DNA of 11,390 nucleotides. Origin: Sedimenticola sp. Its GTDB lineage: Bacteria; Pseudomonadota; Gammaproteobacteria; Chromatiales; Chromatiaceae. The stretch is from NCBI GenBank assembly GCA_027038775.1, contig JALWGP010000195.1:1-11390 (forward strand), written 5' to 3'. The notes under the pieces are model-generated. The model was given only the letters and a program-made list of their open reading frames with translations, searched no databases and was not told where the DNA came from. Position 1 is the stretch's first letter, and each line of letters begins with the position of its first letter. Shown one piece after another: positions 1 to 9,584 of this stretch. Both the position numbers and the translations under genes were made by a program.

Positions 1-42
1 TCGTCCACGATCTCGGCGGCCCGCTTCTCGGCGCGCGCCGAG
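1..42. other. Inverted atpF fragment at window edge (fold-back junction)
   Basis: Read on the plus strand, the first ten codons in the atpF frame give a sequence unlike any b subunit. Read on the minus strand, bases 29 to 1 encode [10 protein letters not shown], which is the AtpF segment expected just upstream of the ARAEGERIL segment that starts on the plus strand at 31. The two orientations meet in a perfect 16-bp palindrome at 27-42 (CTCGGCGCGCGCCGAG). This is the signature of a fold-back or chimeric join in amplification or assembly. A true genomic inversion ending exactly here is possible but less likely. Confidence 0.75.
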
Positions 43-222
43 GGCGAGCGCATCCTGGCCGCGGCCCGCGCCGAGATCGACCAGGAGCTCAACAAGGCGC
101 GCGAGGCGCTGCGCGAGAAGGTGGGCGAACTGGCCGTGGCCGGCGCCGAGAAGATCCTCCGCCGCGAGATCGACGCCAGCGCGCACAAGGAGATCCTCGA
201 CGAGCTGGCGCGCCAGATCTGA
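31..222 (+). CDS. atpF: F0F1 ATP synthase subunit b, C-terminal 63 residues (partial)
   Basis: This is the 3' end of the gene for the b subunit, the peripheral stalk that links membrane F0 to the F1 head and acts as stator. The 63 visible residues are charged and helical with a coiled-coil look. They include the [10 protein letters not shown] segment, matching [10 protein letters not shown] in E. coli AtpF, and end in ELARQI. The N-terminal membrane helix and most of the coiled coil lie outside the window or are lost in the inverted junction at 1-42. The stop at 220-222 is 12 bp before atpH, whose ribosome binding site (AAGGAG, 222-227) overlaps it, so the genes are co-transcribed and probably translationally coupled. 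The frame is open back to base 1, but codons before 31 are not b-subunit sequence. Confidence 0.9.
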   Translation, partial: ARAEGERILAAARAEIDQELNKAREALREKVGELAVAGAEKILRREIDASAHKEILDELARQI

Positions 223-234
223 AGGAGCTGAAGC

Positions 235-774
235 ATGGCTGCGGATGCAATCACCATCGCCAGACCCTACGCCGAGGCGGTCTTCGCCCGGGCGCAGGAG
301 ACCGGCCGGCTCGCCGGATGGGGCGACGCCCTGGAGTTTCTCGCCGCCGTGGTCGCCGACCGGCGGGCGCGGGAGTTCCTCGTCAACCCCGCCGTGGACC
401 AGCAGCAGCGGGTCGAGCTGATGCTGGAGGTGGCCGGGGAGCGCCTCGACGACGAGGGGCGCAACCTGGTGAGGCTGCTGGCGGAGAACGGCCGCCTGGT
501 CCTGCTGCCCGAGATCGCGCGTCTCTACCAGGAGATGCGCAACGAGCAGGAGGGGCAGCTCGACGTACGCGTGAGCACCGCCTACGCCCTGGACCCGGAG
601 CTGGAGAAGGCCCTCGGCGAGGCCCTGGAGCGCAAGCTCGGGCGCAAGGTGCGGCTCAGTACCGAGGAGGATCCGGGGCTCATCGGCGGCGTGAAGATCC
701 GCGCGGGCGATCTGGTCATCGACGGGTCGGTAGCCGGGCAGCTGGCACGGCTGGCCAACGAATTAGGAATCTAA
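235..774 (+). CDS. atpH: F0F1 ATP synthase subunit delta (OSCP)
   Basis: Delta is the stalk subunit that joins the tip of the F1 alpha-beta hexamer to the b-subunit dimer. The 179-residue protein is close to the 177 of E. coli. The N-terminal helical domain begins with the typical [15 protein letters not shown] and runs to about residue 110. The C-terminal part carries the family signature [21 protein letters not shown] near residues 147-167, followed by the final LARLANEL helix. The ATG at 235 is chosen because AAGGAG (222-227) lies 7 bases upstream and the N-terminus aligns with the family. It is the second gene of the visible atp operon, 13 bp before atpA. Nothing unusual is seen. Confidence 0.97.
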   Translation: MAADAITIARPYAEAVFARAQETGRLAGWGDALEFLAAVVADRRAREFLVNPAVDQQQRVELMLEVAGERLDDEGRNLVRLLAENGRLVLLPEIARLYQEMRNEQEGQLDVRVSTAYALDPELEKALGEALERKLGRKVRLSTEEDPGLIGGVKIRAGDLVIDGSVAGQLARLANELGI

Positions 775-787
775 GCGGGTAAGCGAC

Positions 788-2329
788 ATGCAACTCAATC
801 CCTCTGAAATCAGTGAACTGATCAAGAGCAAGATCGAACAGTTCGAGGTCCGGACTGAAGCTCACAACGAAGGCACGGTGACCTCGGTCTCCGACGGCAT
901 CGTGCGCATCCATGGCCTCGAGGACGCCATGTCCTACGAGATGCTGGAGTTTCCCGGCAACACCTTCGGGCTGGCCCTGAACCTGGAGCGCGACTCCGTG
1001 GGCGCCGTGGTGCTGGGCGACTACAAGCACATCACCGAGGGCGACCCGGTAAAGTGCACCGGCCGCGTGCTGGAGGTGCCCATCGGCCCCGAGCTGCTGG
1101 GGCGGGTGGTGGACGCTCTGGGCAACCCCATGGACGGCAAGGGGCCCATCGAGTGCAAGCTCACCGCGCCGGTGGAGCAGATCGCGCCGGGCGTCATCTC
1201 GCGCAAGTCGGTGGACCAGCCGGTGCAAACCGGCATCAAGGCCATCGATTCCATGGTGCCCATCGGCCGCGGCCAGCGGGAGCTGATCATCGGCGACCGC
1301 CAGACCGGCAAGACCGCCATCGCCGTGGACACCATCATCAACCAGAAGGGCACCGGCATCAAGTGCATCTACGTGGCGGTGGGACAGAAGAACTCCACCA
1401 TCGCCCAGATCATCCGCAAGCTGGAAGAGCACGGCGCCATGGAGCACACCATCATCGTGGCGGCTCCGGCCGCGGACTCCGCGGCCATGCAGTTCCTGGC
1501 GCCCTACACCGGCTGCACCATGGGCGAATACTTCCGCGACCACGGCGAGGATGCCCTCATCATCTACGACGACCTCACCAAGCAGGCCTGGGCCTACCGC
1601 CAGGTCTCCCTGCTGCTGCGCCGTCCGCCGGGGCGCGAGGCCTATCCCGGTGACGTCTTCTACCTCCACTCCCGCCTGCTCGAGCGCGCTGCGCGCATCA
1701 ACGAGGCCGAGGTGGAGAAGCGCACCAACGGCGAGGTGAAGGGCAGGACCGGCTCCCTCACCGCCCTGCCCATCATCGAGACCCAGGCGGGCGACGTGTC
1801 GGCCTTCGTGCCCACCAACGTCATCTCCATCACCGACGGGCAGATCTTCCTCGAGTCGGACCTGTTCAACGCCGGTATCCGGCCCGCCATCAACGCCGGC
1901 CTGTCGGTATCCCGGGTGGGCGGCTCGGCGCAAACCAAGATCATCAAGAAGCTAGGCGGCGGCGTGCGCCTGGCCCTGGCCCAGTACCGCGAGCTGGCGG
2001 CCTTCTCCCAGTTTGCCTCCGACCTGGACGAGGCCACCCGCAAGCAGCTCGAGCGCGGCGAGCGGGTCACCGAGCTGATGAAGCAGCCCCAGTACACGCC
2101 GCTCTCCATCGCCGAGATGGCCATCTCCCTGTTCGCCGCCAACGAGGGCTACCTCGACGACGTGGAAACCAGGAAGGTGGTGGACTTCGAGAAGGCGCTG
2201 CATGACTACATGAACAGCAGCCACGCCGAGTTGATGGCGAAGGTGAACGAGGAGGCGGACTGGAACGACGAGATCGAGGCGGCCTTCCACGAAGCCCTCA
2301 AGGACTTCAAGGCGAATCACACCTGGTAA
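788..2329 (+). CDS. atpA: F0F1 ATP synthase subunit alpha
   Basis: Alpha is the non-catalytic nucleotide-binding subunit of the F1 hexamer and supplies the arginine finger to the beta catalytic site. The protein has 513 residues, the same as E. coli. The N-terminal beta-barrel covers about residues 25-95. The Walker A motif GDRQTGKT is at 169-176, the segment [21 protein letters not shown] lies in the central domain, and SVSRVGG at 373-379 carries the finger Arg376. The C-terminal helical domain is complete. The base before the ATG lacks a clear Shine-Dalgarno sequence (GCGGGTAAGCGAC precedes it), so translation probably depends on coupling to atpH, which ends 13 bp upstream. A TKQAW variant is present where E. 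coli has SKQAV. Confidence 0.98.
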   Translation: MQLNPSEISELIKSKIEQFEVRTEAHNEGTVTSVSDGIVRIHGLEDAMSYEMLEFPGNTFGLALNLERDSVGAVVLGDYKHITEGDPVKCTGRVLEVPIGPELLGRVVDALGNPMDGKGPIECKLTAPVEQIAPGVISRKSVDQPVQTGIKAIDSMVPIGRGQRELIIGDRQTGKTAIAVDTIINQKGTGIKCIYVAVGQKNSTIAQIIRKLEEHGAMEHTIIVAAPAADSAAMQFLAPYTGCTMGEYFRDHGEDALIIYDDLTKQAWAYRQVSLLLRRPPGREAYPGDVFYLHSRLLERAARINEAEVEKRTNGEVKGRTGSLTALPIIETQAGDVSAFVPTNVISITDGQIFLESDLFNAGIRPAINAGLSVSRVGGSAQTKIIKKLGGGVRLALAQYRELAAFSQFASDLDEATRKQLERGERVTELMKQPQYTPLSIAEMAISLFAANEGYLDDVETRKVVDFEKALHDYMNSSHAELMAKVNEEADWNDEIEAAFHEALKDFKANHTW

Positions 2330-2350
2330 ACGACCCAGCAGAGGTTCCAC

Positions 2351-3220
2351 ATGGCAGGCGCCAAAGAGATACGCACCCAGATCGGCTCCATCAAGAACAC
2401 GCAGAAGATCACGCGTGCCATGGAGATGGTGGCGGCGGCCAAGATGCGCAAGGCGCAGGACCGCATGCTCGCCTCCCGTCCCTATGCCGAGAAGATGCGC
2501 CAGGTCATCGGCCACCTGGCCCTGGCCCATCCCGAGCAGAAGCACCCCTTCATGGAGCGGCGCGAGGTGAAGTCAGTGGGGTACATCATCGTCTCCTCCG
2601 ACCGCGGCCTCTGTGGCGGCCTCAACAACAACCTCTTCCGCTCGCTGGTGAAGGAGGTGAAGGTGCTGCAGGAGCAGGGCAGGGGGGTGAGGTGCTGCGT
2701 CGTCGGCAACAAGGCCGTGGCCTTTTTCAGCCGCGTGGGCGGCCAGGTGCTGGCCCAGGCCACCCACCTGGGCGACGCGCCCCACATCGAGGACTTGGTG
2801 GGGACGGTGAAGGTGATGCTTGACGCCTACACGGATGGCGAGGTGGACGAGGTGCGCATCGCCTACAACCGCTTCGTCAACACCATGACCCAGGATCCCA
2901 CGGTGGAGCAACTGGTGCCCCTGCCCGAGGCGGACGAGGAGGAGCGCAATAAGCTCAAGCACCACTGGGACTACATCTACGAGCCCGACGCCCGCGAGGT
3001 GCTGGAGGACCTGCTGGGCCGCTACGTGGAGTCGCTGGTCTACCAGGCGGTGGTGGAGAACGGCGCCTGCGAGCAGTCGGCGCGCATGGTGGCCATGAAG
3101 GCGGCCTCGGACAACGCCGGCAGCCTCATCGACGAGCTGGAACTGGTCTACAACAAGGCGCGCCAGGCGGCCATCACCCAGGAGATCTCCGAGATCGTCA
3201 GCGGCGCGGCGGCGGTGTAA
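2351..3220 (+). CDS. atpG: F0F1 ATP synthase subunit gamma
   Basis: Gamma is the central rotor shaft that turns inside the alpha-beta hexamer and couples proton flow to catalysis. At 289 residues it is near the E. coli length of 287. The N-terminal helix [27 protein letters not shown], the [10 protein letters not shown] motif at 83-92 and the C-terminal helix ending [14 protein letters not shown] are all characteristic; the N- and C-terminal helices form the coiled-coil shaft. The ATG follows an AGAGG sequence about 7 bases upstream and lies 21 bp after the atpA stop. A GC-rich palindrome (3242-3257) sits between it and atpD. Confidence 0.98.
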   Translation: MAGAKEIRTQIGSIKNTQKITRAMEMVAAAKMRKAQDRMLASRPYAEKMRQVIGHLALAHPEQKHPFMERREVKSVGYIIVSSDRGLCGGLNNNLFRSLVKEVKVLQEQGRGVRCCVVGNKAVAFFSRVGGQVLAQATHLGDAPHIEDLVGTVKVMLDAYTDGEVDEVRIAYNRFVNTMTQDPTVEQLVPLPEADEEERNKLKHHWDYIYEPDAREVLEDLLGRYVESLVYQAVVENGACEQSARMVAMKAASDNAGSLIDELELVYNKARQAAITQEISEIVSGAAAV

Positions 3221-3241
3221 CGAATTCGAAGCATTGTATTT

Positions 3242-3257
3242 GCCGCCCGCGGGCGGC
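3242..3257. repeat. 16-bp perfect palindrome in the atpG-atpD gap
   Basis: GCCGCCCGCGGGCGGC is fully self-complementary and can form a six-base-pair stem closed by a CGCG loop in the mRNA. There is no T-tract after it, so it is not an intrinsic terminator. It lies in the longest gap of the atp operon (68 bp), 31 bp before the atpD start and upstream of its GAAGAGG ribosome binding site. A role in mRNA processing or stability is possible but not shown by the sequence. Confidence 0.55.
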
Positions 3258-3261
3258 GTGA

Positions 3262-4662
<1,401 letters not shown>

Positions 4663-4680
4663 ACCGGGGAGGATTGAACC

Positions 4681-5106
4681 ATGGCCATGACCGTACACGT
4701 GGACATCGTCAGCGCCGAGGGGGAGCTCTTCTCCGGCCAGGGCGAGATGATCTACGCGCCGGCGGTGATGGGCGAACTGGGCATCGCGCCGCGCCACGCG
4801 CCCCTGGTCACCCGTCTCAAGCCGGGTGACGTGCGCGTGGACCCGGGCGGCGGCAAGCCCATGGAGCATTTCTACGTCTCCGGCGGCATCCTCGAAGTGC
4901 AGCCTTTCCGCGTCACCATCATGGCCGACACCGGCGTCCGCGCCGCCGACCTGGACGAGGCGGCGGCCCTGGAGGCCAAGCGGCAGGCCGAGGAGGCACT
5001 GGCCAACAAGAGTGGCCAGATGGAGATCGCCAAGGCCCAGGCCGAGCTGGCCGAGGCGGTGGCCCAGCTGCAGACCATCGAGAAACTGCGCAAGATGAAG
5101 AAGTGA
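4681..5106 (+). CDS. atpC: F0F1 ATP synthase subunit epsilon
   Basis: Epsilon binds gamma at the foot of the central stalk and in bacteria inhibits ATP hydrolysis through its mobile C-terminal helices. The 141 residues start [19 protein letters not shown], very like the E. coli protein. An N-terminal beta-sandwich covers about residues 1-85, including [19 protein letters not shown] and [11 protein letters not shown]. Two C-terminal helices follow, rich in Ala, Glu and Lys (about 90-141). The start at 4681 is preferred over the Met at 4687 because GGGGAGGA (4666-4673) is 7 bases away. It is the last gene of the operon, followed by a terminator 38 bp after its stop. Confidence 0.97.
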   Translation: MAMTVHVDIVSAEGELFSGQGEMIYAPAVMGELGIAPRHAPLVTRLKPGDVRVDPGGGKPMEHFYVSGGILEVQPFRVTIMADTGVRAADLDEAAALEAKRQAEEALANKSGQMEIAKAQAELAEAVAQLQTIEKLRKMKK

Positions 5107-5143
5107 TCCCGGTCCCCCGCGGATTACCGATACTGTGATCCAG

Positions 5144-5172
5144 ACCCTGCCAGCACCGCTGTCAGGGTTTTT
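5144..5172 (+). terminator. Intrinsic terminator of the atp operon
   Basis: The hairpin pairs ACCCTG (5144-5149) with CAGGGT (5163-5168), has one C/T mismatch, then pairs CAGC (5151-5154) with GCTG (5158-5161) around an ACC loop. It is followed at once by TTTTT (5168-5172). The position 38 bp after the atpC stop fits the end of the atp transcript. Confidence 0.88.
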
Positions 5173-5187
5173 CCCTTTATGTAGAAT
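5159..5187 (+). promoter_or_regulatory. Candidate promoter for the SlyD-like gene, overlapping the terminator
   Basis: TAGAAT at 5182-5187 matches the sigma70 -10 box at five of six bases. CTGTCA at 5159-5164 matches the -35 box at four of six with an ideal 17-bp spacer. The -35 box lies in the right arm of the atp terminator. The start site predicted from the -10 (about 5194) is only 3 bases before the ATG, so the mRNA would be nearly leaderless, consistent with the lack of a Shine-Dalgarno sequence. This is a motif match only. Confidence 0.35.
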
Positions 5188-5196
5188 GCGAAAAAG

Positions 5197-5697
5197 ATGA
5201 GCAAAGAAAAGGTACAGCCTGGAAAATACGTCACCATCAGCTACAGCATCACCGACGATGCGGGCAACGTGGTGGAACAGCACGATCTCCCCGTGGGCTT
5301 CGTCTACGGCTCGGACACCGAGCTCATCGGCGGCATGGACAAGGCCATCCTCGGCAAGTCGGCAGGAGAGACCGTGGAGGTGAGCCTGAAGCCGGAGGAC
5401 GCCTTCGGTGAGCACGACCCGGCCCTCACCTTCACCGACGACATCGAGAACGTGCCGCCCCAGTTCCGCCGCGTGGGCGCCGAGGTGCAGATGCAGAACG
5501 AGGCGGGGGAGACCAAGACCTTCTATGTCTCCAGGATCGAGGACGGCAAGGTAACGGTGGACGGCAACCATCCCCTGGCGGGCAAGACGCTGACGGTGAA
5601 GGTGAACATCCTGGAGGTGCGGGACGCCAGGCCCGGCGAGGAGCTCACCAGCGGGATCCACGCGGTGAACATGCCGGGGTCGCCGACCCTCAACTGA
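5197..5697 (+). CDS. SlyD-like FKBP-type peptidyl-prolyl cis-trans isomerase
   Basis: This is a predicted cytoplasmic prolyl isomerase and chaperone of the SlyD/COG1047 type. The 166 residues show the FKBP fold split by an insert-in-flap chaperone domain. The first FKBP part contains FVYGSDTELIGGMDKAI (35-51) and EDAFGEHD (67-74). The flap insert spans about 75-120, and VDGNHPLAGKTL (121-132) closes the fold. There is no signal peptide. The C-terminal tail (TSGIHAVNMPGSPTLN) lacks the His- and Cys-rich nickel-binding region of E. coli SlyD, so a metallochaperone role in hydrogenase maturation is not supported. The ATG at 5197 is the only reasonable start because an upstream ATG at 5179 is followed directly by a stop. 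No clear Shine-Dalgarno sequence is present. It sits alone between two large operons. Confidence 0.93.
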   Translation: MSKEKVQPGKYVTISYSITDDAGNVVEQHDLPVGFVYGSDTELIGGMDKAILGKSAGETVEVSLKPEDAFGEHDPALTFTDDIENVPPQFRRVGAEVQMQNEAGETKTFYVSRIEDGKVTVDGNHPLAGKTLTVKVNILEVRDARPGEELTSGIHAVNMPGSPTLN

Positions 5698-5721
5698 GAC
5701 CCGTAATTTCTCCGGTGGGGG

Positions 5722-5813
5722 CCGGCATTTCCTGAGGGGACCGGTACAAGCACATCCCTGTGCGCGCGGCCTCGGCCATCCCTGGCCCCGGACGTCCCGT
5801 CAGGAAACACCGG
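5722..5813 (+). other. Inverted-repeat-rich leader upstream of glmU
   Basis: The 158 bp between the SlyD-like gene and glmU hold nested inverted repeats. The outer arms CCGGCATTTCCTGA (5722-5735) and TCAGGAAACACCGG (5800-5813) pair at 12 of 14 positions. Between them are two hairpins with five-base-pair stems and the same TCCC loop: GCACA/TGTGC at 5750-5763 and GGCCA/TGGCC at 5774-5787. Folded together they would make a branched structure 42 bases before the glmU start. No T-tract follows, so it is not a plain terminator. I recognise no known riboswitch or RNA family. GC-rich sequence can produce such matches by chance. Confidence 0.4.
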
Positions 5814-5855
5814 AACCCTCTTCGGACCCGCAGAATTTTGACGGACGAGACAAGA

Positions 5856-7226
5856 ATGAAACTGGGAATCGTCATCCTGGCCGCCGGCCAGGGCTCAAGG
5901 ATGAAGTCGCGGCTGCCCAAGGTGTTGCACCGGCTGGCGGGCCGGCCGCTGCTGGAACATGTCATCGACACCGCCTTCGCCCTGGCGCCAGAGCGGGTGG
6001 TGGTGGTCTACGGCCATGGCGGCGAGCGGGTACGCGAGGCTGTCGCCGACGAGCGGCTCACCTGGGTGGAGCAGCGCGAGCAGCTGGGTACCGGCCACGC
6101 CGTGCGGCAGGCCCTGCCCGCCCTGGAGGGGCTCGACCGGGTGCTGGTGCTCTACGGCGACGTGCCCCTCATCCGCGCCACCAGCCTGCAACATCTCATC
6201 GACACCACCGAGTCGGCCCTGGGGCTGATGACGGTGAACCTCCACGACCCCACCGGCTATGGGCGCATCGTGCGCGACGAGGCGGGCAACGTGCTGCGCA
6301 TCGTCGAAGAGAAGGACGCCTCCGGGGCCGAGAAGGCCATCACCGAGATCAACACCGGCATCATGCTGCTGGAGGTGGCGCGGCTGAAGGAATGGCTCGG
6401 CCGCCTCTCGCCCGAGAACGCCCAGGGCGAGTACTACCTCACCGACGTCATCGCCATGGCGGTGCACGAGGGGGTGGCCATCCACGTGGCCCAGCCGGCG
6501 GACCCGGTGGAGGCCGAGGGGGTCAACACCCGGAGCCAGCTCGCCACCCTCGAACGGGTGCTGCAGCGCTGGCAGGCGGACGAGCTCATGGAACGCGGCG
6601 TCACCCTTCTCGATCCCGCGCGCTTCGACCTGCGTGGCACCCTGGAGGTCGGCACGGACGTGGTGCTGGACGTGAACGTGGTCCTCGAGGGCGAGGTGGT
6701 GCTGGGCGACAACGTGCGCGTGGGCGCCAACACCGTGCTGCGCAACGTGCGCGTGGACCACGACGTCGCCATCCTCGAGAACTGCGTCATCGAGGAGGCG
6801 CACATCGGCCCGGGGAGCCGCATCGGTCCCTTCAGCCGCATCCGTCCCGGCACCGACCTGGTGGGCAACGCCCACGTGGGCAACTTCGTGGAGATCAAGA
6901 ACTCCACCATCGGCCTGGGCTCCAAGGTGAACCACCTCAGCTACGTGGGTGACACCCACATGGGCGCCGGCGTCAACATCGGCGCCGGCACCATCACCTG
7001 CAACTACGACGGCGCCTACAAGCATCGCACCCTCATCGGCGACAACGCCTTCATCGGCTCCAACACCGCCCTGGTGGCTCCGGTGACCGTGGGGGACGGC
7101 GCCACCATCGGCGCCGGCTCGGTCATCACCAGGGAGGCGCCGGCGCAGAAACTCACCCTCACCCGGCCCAGGCAGGTCACCATCGAAGGGTGGACACGAC
7201 CCAAGAAGGAGAAGAAGGAGAGCTGA
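5856..7226 (+). CDS. glmU: Bifunctional UDP-GlcNAc pyrophosphorylase / GlcN-1-P acetyltransferase
   Basis: GlmU performs the last two steps to UDP-GlcNAc: acetylation of glucosamine-1-phosphate with acetyl-CoA, then uridylyl transfer from UTP. The 456 residues equal the E. coli length. The N-terminal Rossmann-like domain has [15 protein letters not shown] (8-22) with Arg15 and Lys22, EQLGTGHA (75-82), the metal aspartate Asp102 in YGDVP, and NTG at 166-168. A linker leads to a left-handed beta-helix of hexapeptide repeats from about 250. This contains Arg330, Lys348, the general-base candidate His360, Tyr363 and NYDG (383-386). The start at 5856 aligns with the family; the 32 extra codons upstream from GTG 5760 do not. 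The tail is lysine-rich. The ribosome binding site is weak. Confidence 0.97.
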   Translation: MKLGIVILAAGQGSRMKSRLPKVLHRLAGRPLLEHVIDTAFALAPERVVVVYGHGGERVREAVADERLTWVEQREQLGTGHAVRQALPALEGLDRVLVLYGDVPLIRATSLQHLIDTTESALGLMTVNLHDPTGYGRIVRDEAGNVLRIVEEKDASGAEKAITEINTGIMLLEVARLKEWLGRLSPENAQGEYYLTDVIAMAVHEGVAIHVAQPADPVEAEGVNTRSQLATLERVLQRWQADELMERGVTLLDPARFDLRGTLEVGTDVVLDVNVVLEGEVVLGDNVRVGANTVLRNVRVDHDVAILENCVIEEAHIGPGSRIGPFSRIRPGTDLVGNAHVGNFVEIKNSTIGLGSKVNHLSYVGDTHMGAGVNIGAGTITCNYDGAYKHRTLIGDNAFIGSNTALVAPVTVGDGATIGAGSVITREAPAQKLTLTRPRQVTIEGWTRPKKEKKES

Positions 7227-7229
7227 ACC

Positions 7230-9059
7230 ATGTGTGGAATCGTGGGCGCCATCGCGCGAAGGAACGTCACCCCCATTCTCATGGAGGGGTTGCGCCGCTT
7301 GGAGTACCGGGGCTACGACTCCGCCGGCATCGCCATCTGCGATCCGGAGGGACGGCTGCAGCGCATCCGCTCCGTGGGCAAGGTGGCGGCGCTGCAGGAG
7401 CGGCTCGACGGCTCCCCCCTGGAAGGGGTGCTGGGCATCGCCCACACCCGCTGGGCCACCCACGGCATCCCCGCCGAGCGCAACGCCCATCCCCACATGA
7501 GCGGCGAGCGGGTGGCGGTGGTGCACAACGGCATCATCGAGAACCATGCCGAGCTGCGGGCCGAGCTGGAGACGGCCGGCTACCGCTTCGTCTCCGAGAC
7601 CGATACCGAGGTGATCGCCCACCTGCTGGCCCATGAACTGGAGCGGAGCGGTGACGACCTGGAGGCGGCCTTCCGCAACGCCGTCTCCCGCCTGGTGGGG
7701 GCCTACGCCCTGGCCGTGGCCAGTCCCGAGGACCCGGAGCGCATCATGGTGGCCCGCTCTGGCAGCCCCCTGGTGATCGGCGTGGGCGACGGCGAACACT
7801 TCATCGCCTCCGACGTCTTCGCCCTGTTGCCCGAGACCTCCGATTTCATCTTCCTGGAGGAGGGGGACTGGGGCGAGGTGCGCCGCGACGGCGTCTTCCT
7901 GCGCGATGCCGCCGGCAACCCGGTGGAGCGGCCGGTCACCTCCTCGCGCCTGAGCGCCAGCGCCGTGGACAAGGGGCCCTACCGCCACTACATGCTCAAG
8001 GAGATCTTCGAGCAGCCGGGGGTCATCGCCGAGACCCTGGAGGGGCGTATCTACAAGGGCCGGCTGCTGGAGGAGAGCTTCGGCCACGAGGCCCAGGCGC
8101 TCCTCGACGAGGCGAGGAACATCCACATCATCGCCTGTGGCACCAGCTACCACGCCGGGCTGGTGGCACGCTACTGGTTCGAGGAGGCGGGCGTGCCCTG
8201 CCAGGTGGAGGTGGCCAGCGAGTTCCGCTACCGCAAGGTGGTGGTGCCGGAGAAGACCCTCTTCGTCACCATCTCCCAGTCGGGGGAGACGGCCGATACC
8301 CTGGCCGCCCTGCGCGGCAGCCGGGAGATGGGGTATCTCGGCAGCCTCACCATCTGCAACGTGCCCGAGAGCTCCCTGGTGCGGGAATCGGATGTGGCGC
8401 TGATGACCCGGGCAGGGGCCGAAATCGGTGTGGCCTCCACCAAGGCCTTCACCACCCAGCTGGTGGCGCTGCGGCTGTTGGTGCTGGCCTTCGCCAAGCG
8501 GCGGGGCGGCGACGAAGAGTGGCTGCGGGCACAGGTAGAGGAGCTGCAGGCGCTGCCGCGCCAGGTGGAACAGGCGCTCAAGCTGAACGAACCCATCCGG
8601 AAGATGGCCGAGGCCTTTTCCGACAAGGAGAATGCCCTCTTCCTGGGGCGTGGCTCCTTCTACCCCATCGCCCTGGAGGGGGCGCTCAAGCTCAAGGAGA
8701 TCTCCTACATCCACGCCGAGGCCTACCCGGCGGGCGAGCTCAAGCACGGGCCGCTGGCGCTGGTGGACGAGAGGATGCCGGTGGTCTGCGCCCTGCCCGA
8801 CGATCCCCTGCTGGAGAAGGTACTTTCCAACCTGCAGGAGGTGCGCGCCCGCGGCGGCGAGCTCTTCCTCTTCAGCGACCGGCGGGTGAAGATCGAGCTG
8901 GACCGTTTCCAGAGCCTGACCCTGGACGACATCTGTCCCGGCACCGCGCCCATCGTCTACACCATTCCCCTGCAGCTGCTGGCCTACCACGTGGCGGTGC
9001 TCAAGGGCACCGACGTGGACCAGCCCAGGAACCTGGCCAAGTCGGTGACGGTGGAGTAG
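7230..9059 (+). CDS. glmS: Glutamine-fructose-6-phosphate aminotransferase (isomerizing)
   Basis: GlmS makes glucosamine-6-phosphate from fructose-6-phosphate and glutamine, the first committed step of amino sugar synthesis. At 609 residues it has the E. coli length. The glutaminase domain (about 1-220) starts MCGIVGA with the nucleophile Cys2 exposed after Met removal, followed by EYRGYDSAG (25-33), HTRWATHG (72-79) and HNGIIEN (99-105). Two SIS sugar isomerase domains follow, with CGTSYHAG starting at Cys303, SQSGETADT starting at Ser349, and LKHGPLAL with His506. The C-terminus LAKSVTVE is the usual one. The start lies 3 bp after the glmU stop, and AAGGAGAG (7215-7222) inside glmU serves as ribosome binding site. 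This implies a coupled glmUS mRNA. No glmS ribozyme or long leader is possible here. Confidence 0.98.
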   Translation: MCGIVGAIARRNVTPILMEGLRRLEYRGYDSAGIAICDPEGRLQRIRSVGKVAALQERLDGSPLEGVLGIAHTRWATHGIPAERNAHPHMSGERVAVVHNGIIENHAELRAELETAGYRFVSETDTEVIAHLLAHELERSGDDLEAAFRNAVSRLVGAYALAVASPEDPERIMVARSGSPLVIGVGDGEHFIASDVFALLPETSDFIFLEEGDWGEVRRDGVFLRDAAGNPVERPVTSSRLSASAVDKGPYRHYMLKEIFEQPGVIAETLEGRIYKGRLLEESFGHEAQALLDEARNIHIIACGTSYHAGLVARYWFEEAGVPCQVEVASEFRYRKVVVPEKTLFVTISQSGETADTLAALRGSREMGYLGSLTICNVPESSLVRESDVALMTRAGAEIGVASTKAFTTQLVALRLLVLAFAKRRGGDEEWLRAQVEELQALPRQVEQALKLNEPIRKMAEAFSDKENALFLGRGSFYPIALEGALKLKEISYIHAEAYPAGELKHGPLALVDERMPVVCALPDDPLLEKVLSNLQEVRARGGELFLFSDRRVKIELDRFQSLTLDDICPGTAPIVYTIPLQLLAYHVAVLKGTDVDQPRNLAKSVTVE

Positions 9060-9461
9060 TCAGGCCTGTTCGTTGAGCCAGGCCCCCAGCTCCATGTCGG
9101 AGCCCAGGATGTGGCCGGTGAGCCAGTGCTCCAGGTATTCGACGTCTCCGGCGGAGAGGGGCCGTCCCGCCCGCAGCCGCTCGTCGTGGAGTGCCCGGAT
9201 GCTGTCGATCAGCTCTTGGTGCTCCTTCCTGTGGGACTCCAGTTCGGGATAGCCGTGCTGCAGCATCAGGCGCTCTTCGTGCTTGAAGTGCCAGTCGGTG
9301 CAGGCGAGCAGCTCCTCCAGCAGCGCCTCCACATACTCCCGCGCCGCGCCCTCTTCCACGGCGTGGCCGAGCAGGTTGAAGGTCTCCACCAGCCTGCGGT
9401 GATCCTCGTCGATCTCGTCGACTTGCACGCTCAGGGTGTTGTCCCAGATGAGATCCTGCAT
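9060..9461 (-). CDS. Single-domain bacteriohemerythrin
   Basis: This encodes a 133-residue soluble four-helix protein with a non-heme di-iron centre that binds oxygen reversibly. All seven canonical ligands are visible: His21, His58 and Glu62 (HFKHE), His77 and His81 (HRKEH), and His117 and Asp122 (HILGSD). The N-terminus WDNTLSVQVDEIDEDH is typical. The ATG at 9461 is chosen because the minus strand carries GGGAGGG (9474-9468) 6 bases upstream; the frame extends to a TTG at 9554, but that part is unlike the family. The stop abuts the glmS stop with no base between, so the two genes converge. There is no signal peptide and no fused signalling domain. Roles proposed for such proteins include oxygen storage, sensing or delivery; which applies here is unknown. 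Confidence 0.93.
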   Translation of the reverse strand: MQDLIWDNTLSVQVDEIDEDHRRLVETFNLLGHAVEEGAAREYVEALLEELLACTDWHFKHEERLMLQHGYPELESHRKEHQELIDSIRALHDERLRAGRPLSAGDVEYLEHWLTGHILGSDMELGAWLNEQA

Positions 9462-9540
9462 GGTTCGCCCTCCCGTCGAATGGTCCTGGATCCATGGTAT
9501 TTGCATCCCCGTTCTCCGGGAAGGGGAGGAAGAGAGGGGG

Positions 9541-9554
9541 CTGATCCAGGTCAA
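9541..9554. promoter_or_regulatory. Possible FNR/ANR-like box
   Basis: CTGATCCAGGTCAA differs at two positions from the symmetric FNR/ANR consensus TTGAT-N4-ATCAA. It lies 80 bp upstream of the hemerythrin start and 129 bp upstream of the small ORF. No well-placed -10 box for an activator at this site is seen on either strand, and relative to the strong minus-strand promoter it would lie in the transcribed leader. It is listed as a weak candidate. Confidence 0.25.
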
Positions 9555-9584
9555 CCGGAGGCCGTTCCGCCGGCGGGCAAAAAA

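Noticed and set aside
716..1933. Minus-strand open frame (405 codons) opposite atpA
   Set aside because: Low-complexity antisense shadow of a clearly real atpA; no ribosome binding site or family match.
5760..5855. N-terminal extension of GlmU from a GTG at 5760
   Set aside because: The 32 extra residues are Arg/Pro-rich without homology, and the family start [11 protein letters not shown] is at 5856.
7227..7260. glmS ribozyme
   Set aside because: There are only 3 bases between glmU and glmS, so no catalytic RNA leader can fit.
5895..8990. Long minus-strand open frame (1031 codons) opposite glmU and glmS
   Set aside because: It has the same cause: absence of stops in antisense of high-GC genes. 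There is no plausible start signal or domain, and it spans two unrelated essential genes.
9495..9520. Sigma54-like promoter (GG...GC) for hemerythrin on the minus strand
   Set aside because: The spacing between the GG and GC elements is 11 rather than 10 bases and the flanking consensus is poor; a near-consensus sigma70 promoter exists at 9585-9612.
9462..9554. N-terminal extension of hemerythrin from a TTG at 9554
   Set aside because: The extension is unlike hemerythrins, while the ATG at 9461 has a strong GGGAGGG site 6 bases upstream and the standard N-terminus.
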